Program-made: the position numbers and the translations under genes
Part shown: piece after piece, positions 49,340 to 60,230 of the stretch
Layout of the letters: the number at the start of each line of letters is the position of its first letter
Numbering within the stretch: the first letter of the stretch is position 1
Notes under the pieces: generated by a model
The model's database searches: none
The model's input: only the letters and a program-made list of their open reading frames with translations
Told to the model about the DNA's origin: nothing
From: Siphonodentalium dalli
Lineage: Eukaryota; Mollusca; Scaphopoda; Gadilida; Siphonodentaliidae
DNA length: 64,000 bases
NCBI GenBank assembly: GCA_032622095.1
Contig: CP136065.1
Span: 153,767,577-153,831,576, forward strand
Direction: 5' to 3'

Positions 49340-49534
49340 TTATTTTATCAATGATGTGCAACAATTAACAAGCAATACAAAGTAATCATAACAGTTCAGA
49401 AAAACAACATTACAACACAAATAGTAATATATATATCGGAATGTCCGAAAGAAATCAGTAACTTTCTTCATTTTAGAAGGATGTTGCGGGTCTGATGCAT
49501 TGTTGCTGAAATCTGACTTGCGCTTACGATTCAT
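49340..49534 (-). CDS. Small ORF, possible first exon of a transposase
   Basis: 64 codons from an ATG at 49534. The start MNRKRKSDFSNN and SKMKKVTDFFR look like the basic, KxxxxFF-ended N-termini of many hAT or BED-type transposases. After TDFFR the text turns hydrophobic and low in content, as if an intron follows, but no good GT donor was confirmed. It lies inside the hAT-bounded element. May be nothing. Confidence 0.3.
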   Translation of the reverse strand: MNRKRKSDFSNNASDPQHPSKMKKVTDFFRTFRYIYYYLCCNVVFLNCYDYFVLLVNCCTSLIK

Positions 49535-49901
49535 GTTTGCTGTATGTCACAGTTTGTGAAAGCGGAGTTACGAAGGACATATTTATGATAATTTATCTGG
49601 AGTCAATAGCCGTACTTAGTGTTACATGTATTATCGAGTAGAAATTCGAAACCCTTTCACCCCAACGATAAAATAAGTCGATCTGACATAAGCCGCGAAT
49701 CTATTACGGTATACGCTTTCAATTATAGGACCCAATTAGCTATGTCGCGACTGGATATCGATGTGTGTTTTGTTTCAAACCGATTGACTGCAAGCTTTAT
49801 TATATGCCCGATGGGTACCAATTGCCAAATGCCAACGAGAGGCCGATCACGATCGGCAGATGTTAACCCATCCCTTGGCGATAAAAATTTAATATGATCG
49901 G

Positions 49902-50760
49902 ATAAATGAGAGTTTTGGTGTTGAATTATAGAGTATACTGTTATGTACTATTATAGACAAATGTACATAACACAAATTATTGGAATTTATGGGTCACTGG
50001 CATTTATATAAGAGAATGCACTGGTACAGGATCTGTAATGCTAAACCGCCACAGCCAGCAAGTCCGTGGGTTAAATGTGTAGGTGTGCCCTGGACATGGA
50101 ATACTTGGGTTAAGAGAGTCCAATTTAAGTTTACAATAATAATGTGTTCTAGTATACAGATAAGCAACCTCACCACTGACCCATTAATATCAATTATATA
50201 GCACAGATGTCAAAAAATCACAGGAATTGTTTATGTTGAACACTGACCTCTATTAAACCAATAACAATTATAATGATATCAGACCATCTGAAGATATAAC
50301 TCTGCAGCACAGATGTCCAAGTCTACTGTTAATATCATGTGATGTTTATTGTTGAATCTTTATTTTAAATTAGATACCACAGGCTTCTTTATCAGATTAT
50401 TTGCACATTGGCACAAGAGACATCAGAAAATAATATAGCTTTATCAATAGCTAAGTAGTCCAAATGCAATTGGTGAATTGGATTTAATGTTGCTCCAAAC
50501 AGATTTACCAGTACATAACACAAGATTTTGGACCGATTTAATCAAATTTGGTGTGGTGATTCGGGGTACCCTTGGCAGAGTTATAATGGTTATAATTGTT
50601 TTTAGTTATTTAAAAAAATTAAAGGGACACATTGGAAATCTTTTTATCAACTTGTAAAATCATAATCATCAATATCTAAATGAAAACAAATGACAATGTC
50701 AATGACATTTTTTTTATTATTATTATAAAAGTTAAAAATATTTTTTTTTTTAAATCAATT
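49902..50760. other. No recognised gene
   Basis: Contains one arm of the CATTCTCTTATATA MITE (TATAAGAGAATGCACTGG at about 50008-50026). Otherwise unassigned. Confidence 0.45.
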
Positions 50761-50779
50761 TTTTTTTTCAATTTTTTTC

Positions 50780-51115
50780 TTCGAAAAAGGGTCATAACTC
50801 CTTTAAAATAAATCGGATCAAATCCATATTCGAACTAGATCTGTATTTTGGTTCCAATCAGATAAAAAATGTTTGAGTTATGGCAGAATGTGTGAATTCT
50901 AAGTAGAAAAAGGGCCATAACTCTGTAACAAAAACTCGGATCAAACCCAAATTCGAACTCGATCTGTATTTTGGGCTGATATACCCATATACAAAATTTG
51001 CTTCTGATTGGATAGAAAATGTTTGAGTTATCGCATTACACGTGAAGTGTCTACGGACGGACAGACGGACAGACGAACAAATGGGTAGATATGTGGCTCC
51101 GACCTATGTGGCTAG
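50780..51115. repeat. CATAACTCTGTAACAAAAACTCGG-type tandem repeat
   Basis: About two units sharing GGGTCATAACTC, CGGATCAAAYCC and ATGTTTGAGTTATSGC, ending in GGACGGACAGACGG at about 51055. 51120-51660 is largely unassigned, with a second GGACGGACGGACGG tract near 51580. Confidence 0.7.
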
Positions 51116-52254
51116 AAATGGTAATGTGGCTTTAGTTTTTATGTGGCTTCTCAAGTAGCCATAAAATTTTATGTGGCTATCAAGTAGTAGATAGTGATAA
51201 AACTCCAGATTATGGATTCATAACATGTTGGAATTATAGCAGAAGAAGCTGATTAAAACTCAAAAACTTGCACACAGCAACTGGGACAGTGGAATAGGAG
51301 AAACTGACAGGTCCGTGATTGGGTGGCTAGCCACATAAATGTCAGTCAGTGTCCAACATATCCTATTGGCAGGTCATGGATGTCTAAATCGATGGACTTT
51401 TTGTTTCTAAATTTTGAGTGACTACAAAATTAAATAAGCTGATTAGGCCAAATAGATCATTTTTGAACGTCCATCTGAAAGCTGTTACGTGGCTAGCCAC
51501 GCAACGGAAGTTATGCACATAAATATCCATTTTACACAATCTTAGCCACATAAGTAGTCATTAGTAAACACGGACGGACAGACGGACGGACGGACGGACG
51601 AACGACGAGTGGTCAATCCGGACAACGACACTATGTTTACCATACATGGTATGGGTAAACATAAAAAGCTAGGTGCCACTTTTTGTAGCCAATGGGGATT
51701 TTTTTGCAGCCATTTCATTTTTTTTATAGCAATTTGCTAAATTGGCAATGGGCAGCATGAACCCTGGTTGTTGGTGTTAGGGGAGGGGCTATTTATAGCG
51801 CATATTTCGAACAAATTAAATTGATATATTATTCTTCTCCGTGATACGAGGAATATAAAAGTGTGATTTAAAGACGCGAAATTGGTACCGTTTGGGTGAG
51901 AGATGGGGGGGGGAGGTAATAACTATGATAAGAATTTGTCTAGTTGCCGATTACCACCAAACTTGTATATAATCATCTCCATTATATAATGCATGCATGA
52001 GTCTAATAGACGTGGTTTAAATATGACAAAAGTGGCGGGGTTCAAGTCATGCATGAGGTGAGTTGCACCAAAGTTGATACAAATATATTTAGCACCGATT
52101 CCACCAAATTCATGCACGTTCTTCTCTAATGATATGATGAATTAAATCACATTTGTGGTCGTTTGGGTCATGGATGGCGAGAGGAGATTCACTGAGATTG
52201 TTCAATTCGCCGATATCCAACAAAGTGATATATAGTATGGTATGGGTAAACATA

Positions 52255-52960
52255 AAAAATGATTTTCAAAGTCGAAAGGCCCATAACTTTGGGAAAAATC
52301 ATTGGATCAAACTCAAATTCGAACTTGACCTGTATTTTGATATGAATGACCCACAAAAAAAACGGAATTTTCAATTGAACAGTCCAAACTTGAGATATCA
52401 TCCGGAAACCAAAGAAAAAACAAGAAAAATTGAATTTTCTAAGTCAAAAAGCCCATAACTCTGAGAAAAATCATCGGATCAAACTCAAATTCGAACTTGA
52501 CCTGTATTTTGATATCAATGACTCACAAAAAAAATTCCAATTGAACAGTCCAAACTTGAGTTATCATCCAGAAACCAAAGAAAAAAGAAGTAAAAATTTA
52601 ATTTTCTAAGTCGAAAAAAGTCCATAACTCTAGGAAAAATCATCGGATCAAACTCAAATTCGAACACAACCTGTATCTTGATATGACTGATCCACATAAA
52701 ACAGAATTTGCAATTAAAGGTCCAAACTTGAGATATCATCCGGAAACCAAAACAGTGAGAAATTTTCTTAGTAAAACAAAAGTTGAAAAAAGGGAAATAA
52801 CTCCATAAAAGAACATCGGATCAAACCCAGAATTGCAGAGCACCTGTGTTCTTGATTGAGACACCTACAAACCAAATCAAATCGGATGATCATTACTGGA
52901 GTTATAACTCTGGACGGACGGATGGGACACACAGACGGGACGCACGGACGGGGCTGATTA
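52255..52960. repeat. Tandem repeat, about 175 bp x4
   Basis: AAATCATCGGATCAAACTCA, GACCTGTATTTTGATAT and GATATCATCCGGAAACCAAA recur four times and end in GGACGGACGG at about 52912. Confidence 0.85.
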
Positions 52961-53339
52961 CAATAGTACCCCAAAAAAATTGGGGGAAAAATATGGGTAT
53001 GTGTACTGAACACTGAAGAATGATGAACAATAAAATAATATTCATATTTATTAAGTGTTCTTTGATAAAATTACTAAGAACCAATTATTTACAAATGATA
53101 GAGTAACTTGCCTATTCACTGGTTGTTGGGAGGTGACAGCTATATAAAGTGTTAATATCTGTGGACAGTGGTGTGTTGTGAATCTCTTGACAAAAGAATT
53201 GTGTAATCCTCAATCTGGGGATACCCTGTAGCCCAGAAACTAGGTCACCAATCAGGAGATAATATTATCATGGGTCAGCACCTGCTGATCATAATCCCAG
53301 CCGGCTTGAGTGAACATTGGCTTGACCGATCAAATTCAG

Positions 53340-54095
53340 TTCCCAAATAGCATTACTGAACAATGAAATCTACCATTTGTAAACAACTGCTTCCAAGCCA
53401 AAAGTCCAAAGAACACCCAAGAAATGTGAGTATACTTTTATTGTTCATCATTCTTCAATCTTCACAGTGTTCAGTAGGCCTATATATATATATATTTACC
53501 CATATTTTGTTCTTAGATTATGGACTTTGTGTTTGTTGAATTTAGGTTCGAAAAAATAGATTTAAAAACTTCTATAAATTTCACATTTTGTATTTCTAAC
53601 ATAATCCACCATGAATTATACTCTTAAAATGTTGCACCATGGGTTTGGTTGCTGTGATTACTAATAAAAGTGAACATAATCCTTTATTTTGGACTCCATC
53701 AAATTTGGGGAAAATTGGGTTAGCAAAGTCCTTAAGGACTGTCAACCCATTTTCCCTATAATTTGATGGAGTAAAACTAACGGATTCTGTTCATTTATAT
53801 TAGCAATCACAGTAACCAAGCCAATAAGTGCACCATTTTAAGAGTATAATTCATGATGGATTATCTTAGAAAAACAAAATGTGAACTTTATAGAGGTTTT
53901 TTTCAAACCCAAATCCAACAAACACAAAGTCCATATCTAAGAAAAAAATATGGGAATGTGTGCTGAACACTGAAGAATGATGAACAATAAAAATATATTC
54001 ATATTTACCAAGCGTTCTTTGAAAAATATACACAGAACCACTTGTTTACAAAATTAATGGTAGATTAACTTTCTCAGTAATGCTGTTCAGAAGAT
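53340..54095. repeat. Large palindrome, about 750 bp
   Basis: Perfect centre AGTCCTTAAGGACT at 53727-53740. Arms include TTTGATGGAGT, TACTCTTAAAATG and TGTTCATCATTCTTCA and their complements, extending to CAGTAATGCT near both ends. Partial copies of an arm lie at 52980-53110, 54294-54600 and 54800-55050. Confidence 0.85.
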
Positions 54096-54293
54096 GACAC
54101 TTGATGGGTGGATTATGGGTCACCTTGTGCCCAGTCTTGCTGCGATTGTTATCAGCCACAGGTGTGCCAGCCTGTGGCCACTGGACCATAAGGGATTATT
54201 CCATGATTGGTGACATATTTAGTGGTTACAGGGTGGTCTGCTAAATTGAAGCTTAAGAAGTTATTATTATCGAACATGCGAGATTTTTTTTTT

Positions 54294-55060
54294 ACCATGT
54301 CCTTAACCAGCCACCATAGTATTCACTACACATTTCCATATCTTTTTCTTAGAAATTGATTTTGTTTTTGTTGGATTTGGTTCGAATTTTTTTTTTTTTT
54401 AAACCTCTATAAAGTTCAATTTCTTTTTCTAAAATAACCCATCATGAATTATACTCTTAAAATGGTGCATCAATTGAATTGGTAACTGTGATTGCTAATA
54501 TAAATGAACAGAATCCTTTATTTTTACTCCATCAAATTTTTGGGAAAATGGGTTGACATTTGACAAAGCCCTTAAATGACCTGCGATTGCTGAAGTTTAT
54601 TATTTATGTTTTTGATGAATACTTCGCGTTTATTTGATCATGTGATAAAAGGTATCTCAAACTCGTTCTATTTTATAGTATGTAATTTATCAACCTCGTC
54701 CACTAAATTCTATTTGAGCCTCGGTAAACCTCTGTTCAAATCGAATTTAGTGAACTCACTTGATAAATTCCGTATAAAATAGAAACTCATGTGAGATCCT
54801 CTATTTATTGTTCATCATTGTTCACAGTATTCACTACACATTTCCATATCTTTTTCTTGGAAATTGATTTTGTTGGATTTGGGTTCGAATTTTTTTTTTT
54901 TTTTAAACCTCTATAAAGTTCACATTTTGTATTTCTAAGATAATCCACCATTAATTATACGGTTAAAATGGTGCATCCATGGGTTTAGTCGCTGCAGTTA
55001 CTAATAAAAGTGAGCACAATCCATTATTTTGACTCCATCAAATTATAATATGATCGAAGT
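54294..55060 (+). repeat. Two further arm copies of the palindrome family
   Basis: Both contain CACATTTCCATATCTTTTTC, AACCTCTATAAAGTTCA and ATCCATTATTTT/ACTCCATCAAAT blocks in the same orientation. Confidence 0.8.
54655..54790. mobile_element. Small palindromic MITE
   Basis: GTTCTATTTTATAGTATGTA pairs with TTCCGTATAAAATAGAAAC; CACTAAATTCTATTTGAG pairs with TTCAAATCGAATTTAGTG. Confidence 0.75.
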
Positions 55061-55093
55061 TAAAATTAAGCCGATTAATCCCTTCTAATTAAT

Positions 55094-55157
55094 GGGGCTG
55101 ACTTCGCGTGGGGCCGTCTTCGTATGGGGCCAACTTCACGTGGGGCCGACCTTTCCA
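55094..55157 (+). repeat. 16-bp minisatellite, four units
   Basis: GGGGCTGACTTCGCGT, GGGGCCGTCTTCGTAT, GGGGCCAACTTCACGT and GGGGCCGACCTTTCC in perfect register. Confidence 0.85.
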
Positions 55158-55452
55158 GATACCGTTTAAATAACACTCAGTAGTTCAATGGAGACTATTC
55201 AGGCTATTGGAGGTCATGAGTGGCTCCTACTGATGTAGTCCAAAATTGGCGATACATTGAATGTAGATCTTTAGTATCCCGTAGATTTTCGACTACTGCT
55301 GATGAAATACAGTACTACACTATAGTAGGACTCCCGTTGCGTCCAGGAATTAAGTTTTTGCACAGTCCTAGGAATCACTGTCCATGTAATATTAAATTTG
55401 ATTAAAATATAACAAATAGATCTAGATATATTACCTCTACTATACAGATATA
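55158..55452. other. No recognised gene
   Basis: AT-rich, unassigned. Confidence 0.45.
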
Positions 55453-55836
55453 TCTCATATATATTTTGAAGACCTCTGTTTGTTTGTCTGTTTGTATGTA
55501 TGTTTGTCATTGATACAAATCTACGATTCTCGACCGATCGAGACGAATCTTGGTACGTGTGTGTAGTTTGACCAGGTGGTGGACGTTGTCATATTGGCGA
55601 GCCCGTGCGGCGCCCGCTTCGCGCATGCGCAGACCAGATCTCGGAAACGGGTGAAGCTATCGACTTGAAATTTGGTATGTGAATGTATCTTGCCCCGGAT
55701 ACGAATTTTATCGGGTCGCCGAGCCCGTGCGACGCCAGCTTCGCGCATGCGCAGACCAGATCTCGGAAACGGGTAGAGCTATCGACTTGAAATTTTGTTT
55801 TTGAATAGCCCGGACAACGTCGGGCTCATCGGCTAG
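55453..55836 (+). mobile_element. Helitron-like element, unit 1 of a tandem pair
   Basis: Starts TCTCATATATATTTTGAAGA after an A. Ends with hairpin GCCCGGACAACGTCGGGC, then TCATCGG and CTAG at 55833-55836. Contains two tandem GATCTCGGAAACGGGT units of about 125 bp. Confidence 0.85.
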
Positions 55837-56313
55837 TCTCATATATATTTTGAAGACCTCTGTATGTTTGTATGTCATTTATACAAATCTACGATTCTCG
55901 ACCGATCGGGACGAAACTTGGTACGTGTGTGTAGTTTGACCAGGCGGTTGTCGTTGTCGTATTGGCGAGCCCATTGTATTGGCGCAGACAAGATCTCGGA
56001 AACGGGTGGAGCTATCGACTTGAAATTTGCTATGTGAATGTATCTTACCCCGGATACAAATTTTATCGGGTCGCCGAGCCCGTGCGACGCCAGCTTCGCG
56101 CATGCACAGACCAGATCTCGGAAACGGGTGGAGCTATCGACTTGAAATTTGGTATGTGAATGTATCTTGCCCCGGATACGAATTTTATCGGGTCGCCGAG
56201 CACGTGCGACGCCAGCTTCGCGCATGCGCAGACAAGATCTCGGAAACGGGTAGAGCTATCGACTTGAAATTTGGTTTTTGAATACCCCGGACAACGTCGC
56301 GCTCATCGGCTAG
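55837..56313 (+). mobile_element. Helitron-like element, unit 2
   Basis: Begins immediately after unit 1 with the same TCTCATATATATTTTGAAGA and ends CTAG at 56310-56313 followed by T. Three GATCTCGGAAACGGGT units. The 3' hairpin is weakened by CCCCGGACAACGTCGCGC. Confidence 0.85.
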
Positions 56314-56904
56314 TAAGTATATATAACTATAATAACTAAATATAAAATATTGATTTAATATTATTAAATAATATTTTATTCAACTAACAGTGATTCCTTA
56401 GGCCCAAGTTTAAGTTAGGGACAGGTTTTTGGAAGGAATTATTATTAATATTAAGTATTATAAAGGTACGTTTGTCCACAGGCCTTCTAAACAGTGAGTG
56501 ACTGAGATATTAATTAATTACATATTTATATTCTCTCCAGATTCGATACGAATCACAGTTGTTGGAAATTTGTGTCAAAAAACAGAAAAACAGATATCCT
56601 GTGGCTTTGTCCAATTTGGTTGGTTGTCTAAGTACCGGTACGTTCTTTCTTCGGTACGTTTTAAGTAGCATGGGTTTTCGGTCCCACTATATACCAAGCA
56701 ATATCAAGCAATACCAAGCAGTAGACAAATAATGAAATTAGAAGGTTGTAGAAGGTCATAGAAGGTGGCATGGACATGTTAATGTTTGTTTTATTTAATA
56801 TTATATCTATTTTCGACTTATTAAACGCCAAAAACGGTAGCCGCCAGAAATTACTGCTTGGTAAATTAGTGATTGGTATATAGCGTATATACAGCGCCAG
56901 TGAC
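56314..56904. other. AT-rich spacer beside the LINE
   Basis: Short tandem motifs only: ATACCAAGCA x3 at about 56690-56720 and GAAGGTNNTA x3 at about 56741-56773. Confidence 0.5.
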
Positions 56905-59900
56905 TCTGAATCTGAATCTGAATGGTTTCCGCTGCAGATCCCAATTCTGGTAATTTCGCAGCGGTCGAGAGAGTCTCAGATCTTTTCCTTCAGCGCACTC
57001 TTGAAGGAATCCACAGGCTGTTGTTGTAGTATTAAGGATTCCTCCAGCTGATTCCAGTCGCATATAGTTCTAACAAATATGGAATTAGCGAACTGAGCTG
57101 ACACGTATGGTATTGCCTCGTAGCACTGACTGTTGTTTCTTATCAGGTGTCGAGGAATTTGGCTGGTGACGTAGCCTGTCAGAATTTTGCTTTGCGATCT
57201 AAGACGCCTTGTTTCGGGTGTAAAGTATTGATTAGGGGGTATAGCCGGGACCAATCCGCCCACCACCTTACTCATGAATCCCAGTCGGTTTATTTTTCGC
57301 CGTTTCTTCAGTGTTGGTAGATCTAGCTCGTGGAGGATCTTGGTCATGTATCCGTCTTCTTTGCTTTTGTAGTCTCTTTTGATGAACCGGGCTGCTCTAC
57401 GCTGGATTCTTTCCAGCTTGTCGATGTGGTTTTGTTGGTAGGGGTCCCAGATGGTGTCTGCGTAGTCCATGATGGATCTGACCAGCGATATGTAGCCCAT
57501 TTTTCTGCAGTCCTCTGAGCAGTGTCGTATGTTTCTTCGCAGGAAGCCAAGAGTGCATGCTGCTTTCCTGGAAACATTTCTAATGTGGGCGTCCCATGTC
57601 ATGGTGTTGCTTATAGTTAGGCCAAGGTACGGGTGTTCTTGTACTTCCTTAAGTATATCTCCTTTCAGTCTGTAGTAATAGTCGGTGATTTTCCGGGATG
57701 ACATTATGAAGCATTTTTTGGTGTTAAATTTCATTCCCCATGTGTCGGCCCATTCATCCAGGATGGAGAGATCTTCCTGCATGGCTAGGTGGTCCTCAAA
57801 GTTGTCGATTTCTCGATACAGGAGACAGTCGTCAGCAAATAGACGCACCTTCGATTGGATCTTGTTTGGGAGGTCGTTAATGTGACATAGAAATAATAAT
57901 GGACCGAGTACAGTCCCCTGTGGTACCCCGGAGTCTACTGTTTCCTCTCTTGATGTTTTCCCATCTACTACTACGCGCATTTTTCTGTTTACGAGGAATG
58001 ATGTCATCCATCTCAGTAGTGGTCCTCTGATCCCGTAGTTTTCCAATTTTTGTAGTAATCTCCGGTGAGGCACGGTGTCAAATGCCTTTGAGAAATCGAG
58101 GATGGCAATGTCCACTTGTCGCCGATTGTCAAATGATTGGAGTAGGTCATGTGTGGTGACGGCCAGTTGTGTCTCGCATGAAAAACCGCGCCGAAAACCA
58201 TGGTTCAACGATGTGAGGATCTCGTGCTGCTCTAGATGGTTGAGGACATGTCTACATACGATATGTTCGAGTATTTTACATGGAACAGATGTTAAAGATA
58301 CCGGTCTGTAGTTCTCGGCAGCATGCTTGTCTCCTTTCTTGTATATGGCCGATATATTTGCACTCTTCCAGTCTGATGGTAGTGTCCCCGTTTTTATAGA
58401 CTGCTTGAAGATCCTGGTGAGTGGTGGTGCTATATCCCTTGCACATTCTTTAAGCACCATGTTTGGGATGTTGTCCGGTCCTGGTGCTTTGTGAACATTC
58501 TGTTTTCGCAGCAACTTTTCGACTCCTTCGACTGCTATTTCTAGGTCTGGTATCGAAGGTAGGTGGAGGTCGTCCAGTTTCGGCGGCTGTCGTTTAGGGT
58601 CATCGATGGTGAATACGGATTTGAATTGTTTCAGCAATATTTCTGCTTTTTCCTGTGGGTCTGGTGTGATGTTCCCATCCATCTTAAGGGGCGCCACTCC
58701 GATTGAGTCATTTCGCTTTGATTTGATGTAGCTCCAGAAGGGTTTAGAATTATTTTTGTCAAAGCCTTCTTTGATGTTGTTGTTTATATATGTCCACTCT
58801 GATTTCCTTATGGATCTTTGACACTCCTTCTGGTAATGGCGATAGTTTTTCCAGTCGTTTTTCTTTCTCGCTTGTTTGTATAGCCTCTTCTTCTTCCTCA
58901 GCATCTTATGGATTGATCTATTGATCCATGGTGGGTTGTGATTTGTCCCGACCACTGACGATGGTATATGCTTCTCCATGGATTTGGTTACAGCATCTCT
59001 GAATTTTGTCCACATGTTATCAGTGTCTTGTTCACCTGCTATCACGCTGCGCAACATGTCAATATCGGCTTGTCTGATGTCTGCTTGAATTAGGTCCCAT
59101 TCTGCCTTTTTGAAGTTGAAGCGTCGACGTTTACATTTCGGAGCGTAGTGTGGTTTCGTCTCCATGTCTGTAATAATGATGTCATGGTCTGATAGTCCTG
59201 GGATGTTTGTGGTGTTTTTTATCAATGAGGCGTTTGATGTAAATACTAGATCAAGTAAATTGTCTCCTCTAGTGGGTTTCCTTTGTACTTGCGTCAGTCG
59301 GTCGGTGATGTCTACTAGCTTCTGGTGTATGGCTTTATCTGGCGCATCCTTGTCGATGGTAAGGGAATCCCAATTTATCCCAGGGCAGTTGAAGTCACCC
59401 GTCAGAAAGATGTTTTGTTGGCTTGTTTGCCGTATTTTCTGTAGAGAGTCGTCAAGTAGCTTCAGGTCACTCTCATTTCTATGTGGCATATAGAAAGAAC
59501 CAATCAGTAAATCTTTGCTGTTGATTAGCTTCACCTTCACCCATTCCAGCTCGCATTCTGTAACGTACTCAGCCCTTTCTTCTGAGATCAGCTCTTTGTT
59601 GACTAATATGAAGACACCCCCGCCTAGTGAGTCTCTATCATTTCGGTATACCTCATATCCAGGTGGAAACACTTCACAGGATTTTGTTGAGTTCTGGGTT
59701 GGGTTTTGTCCAGGTTTTATCCCCCTTAACCAAGATTCACAACCGCATATGACATCAGGTTTGGTGTAATTTAGAAGGGCGTGGAATTCTGATGTTTTCC
59801 CATTGATACTTTGGCAGTTGATAGTCATTACTCTTAGGTTTTCTTTCGGTTTCGGGTTGCAGATGTTTGATGACATGGATCCGTGGTCCGAGGCATGTAT

Positions 59901-60230
59901 GTTTGGGCTTGGTATGTCCCGCGGACTGCTTGCCTTAAGAGGGCTGAATGTGGTGCTGTTTAGCGTCGTATTCAGTGTTATGTTGGATTGGTCCAATGGG
60001 TCATAATAGTTTGAGCAGTTGACCTCATAACTGTGGAAGGTGAATGATGATACGTTTATGTTGTCGCATCGACAGCACAGCCATGACACGTTTTTTAGGT
60101 TGCTGATTTCTCGGGTACACATTTCAAGGCAGGACTTATGGTACCATATACTACATTTGTCGCAGCATGCTCCTCCATTTGTCCAGTTGGTGGCGTCATC
60201 ACAGAAACCGCATGGGAAGATATTCACATT
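56905..60230 (-). mobile_element. Non-LTR retrotransposon, CR1/Jockey-like
   Basis: Element carrying the 1083-codon ORF. Its likely 3' end is the short tandem tail TCTGAA x3 (plus-strand sense) at 56905-56922, a type of end common in CR1-group elements. The 5' end is placed near the open frame's start because no ORF1 is recognisable upstream. Target-site duplications were not identified. Confidence 0.75.
56976..60227 (-). CDS. LINE ORF2: PHD finger, endonuclease, reverse transcriptase
   Basis: Open for 1083 codons without a stop. Residues 6-54 form a C4HC3 PHD-type finger (CGFC, CCDKC, WYH, CCRC). Residues 130-350 are an apurinic-type endonuclease with TINCQS, CGCESW, GDFN at 277-280 and GLSDHD at 344-349. 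Residues 570-850 are the reverse transcriptase, with APGPDNIPN, YRPVSLTS, DFSKAFDTVP at 711-720, SGVPQGTVLGPLLF and the catalytic FADD at 797-800. The C-terminal part has YLGL, WDPY and RIQRRAARF, as in CR1/Jockey-group elements. All key catalytic residues look intact, so the copy may be young. The first open codon reads GTG, with TGA three codons upstream in frame and no in-frame ATG before the PHD finger. The 5' end may be truncated or the true start lies elsewhere. Clade assignment is inferred from motifs. Confidence 0.93.
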   Translation of the reverse strand: MNIFPCGFCDDATNWTNGGACCDKCSIWYHKSCLEMCTREISNLKNVSWLCCRCDNINVSSFTFHSYEVNCSNYYDPLDQSNITLNTTLNSTTFSPLKASSPRDIPSPNIHASDHGSMSSNICNPKPKENLRVMTINCQSINGKTSEFHALLNYTKPDVICGCESWLRGIKPGQNPTQNSTKSCEVFPPGYEVYRNDRDSLGGGVFILVNKELISEERAEYVTECELEWVKVKLINSKDLLIGSFYMPHRNESDLKLLDDSLQKIRQTSQQNIFLTGDFNCPGINWDSLTIDKDAPDKAIHQKLVDITDRLTQVQRKPTRGDNLLDLVFTSNASLIKNTTNIPGLSDHDIIITDMETKPHYAPKCKRRRFNFKKAEWDLIQADIRQADIDMLRSVIAGEQDTDNMWTKFRDAVTKSMEKHIPSSVVGTNHNPPWINRSIHKMLRKKKRLYKQARKKNDWKNYRHYQKECQRSIRKSEWTYINNNIKEGFDKNNSKPFWSYIKSKRNDSIGVAPLKMDGNITPDPQEKAEILLKQFKSVFTIDDPKRQPPKLDDLHLPSIPDLEIAVEGVEKLLRKQNVHKAPGPDNIPNMVLKECARDIAPPLTRIFKQSIKTGTLPSDWKSANISAIYKKGDKHAAENYRPVSLTSVPCKILEHIVCRHVLNHLEQHEILTSLNHGFRRGFSCETQLAVTTHDLLQSFDNRRQVDIAILDFSKAFDTVPHRRLLQKLENYGIRGPLLRWMTSFLVNRKMRVVVDGKTSREETVDSGVPQGTVLGPLLFLCHINDLPNKIQSKVRLFADDCLLYREIDNFEDHLAMQEDLSILDEWADTWGMKFNTKKCFIMSSRKITDYYYRLKGDILKEVQEHPYLGLTISNTMTWDAHIRNVSRKAACTLGFLRRNIRHCSEDCRKMGYISLVRSIMDYADTIWDPYQQNHIDKLERIQRRAARFIKRDYKSKEDGYMTKILHELDLPTLKKRRKINRLGFMSKVVGGLVPAIPPNQYFTPETRRLRSQSKILTGYVTSQIPRHLIRNNSQCYEAIPYVSAQFANSIFVRTICDWNQLEESLILQQQPVDSFKSALKEKI

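Larger units (their letters stand above)
44987..51766. mobile_element. 6.8-kb hAT-bounded element
   Basis: CAGGGTTCGCGCTGGCCC at the left and the complement of CAGGGTTCATGCTGCCC at the right, flanked by a perfect 8-bp GTTGTTGG (44979-44986 and 51767-51774). Subterminal TTGCCAATT and AAGTGGCACC occur near both ends. It contains other repeats. No hAT transposase is recognisable beyond a possible first exon at 49534-49340. Confidence 0.8.
43210..52225. mobile_element. Foldback satellite element split by a hAT insertion
   Basis: 43215-43330 and 52120-52220 are inverted copies (GGATATCGGCGAA at each end). 43495-43620 and 44855-44990 are too. The body is a tandem repeat of about 143 bp with two alternating unit types (GGTGGAAATCGGCGCTAA and GGTGGCAATCGGCGAC). 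Its orientation flips at a run of C near 44690. Without the insert it would be about 2.2 kb. Confidence 0.75.

Noticed and set aside
57330-59769. Plus-strand open frames opposite the LINE
   Set aside because: Shadows of the minus-strand reverse transcriptase ORF.
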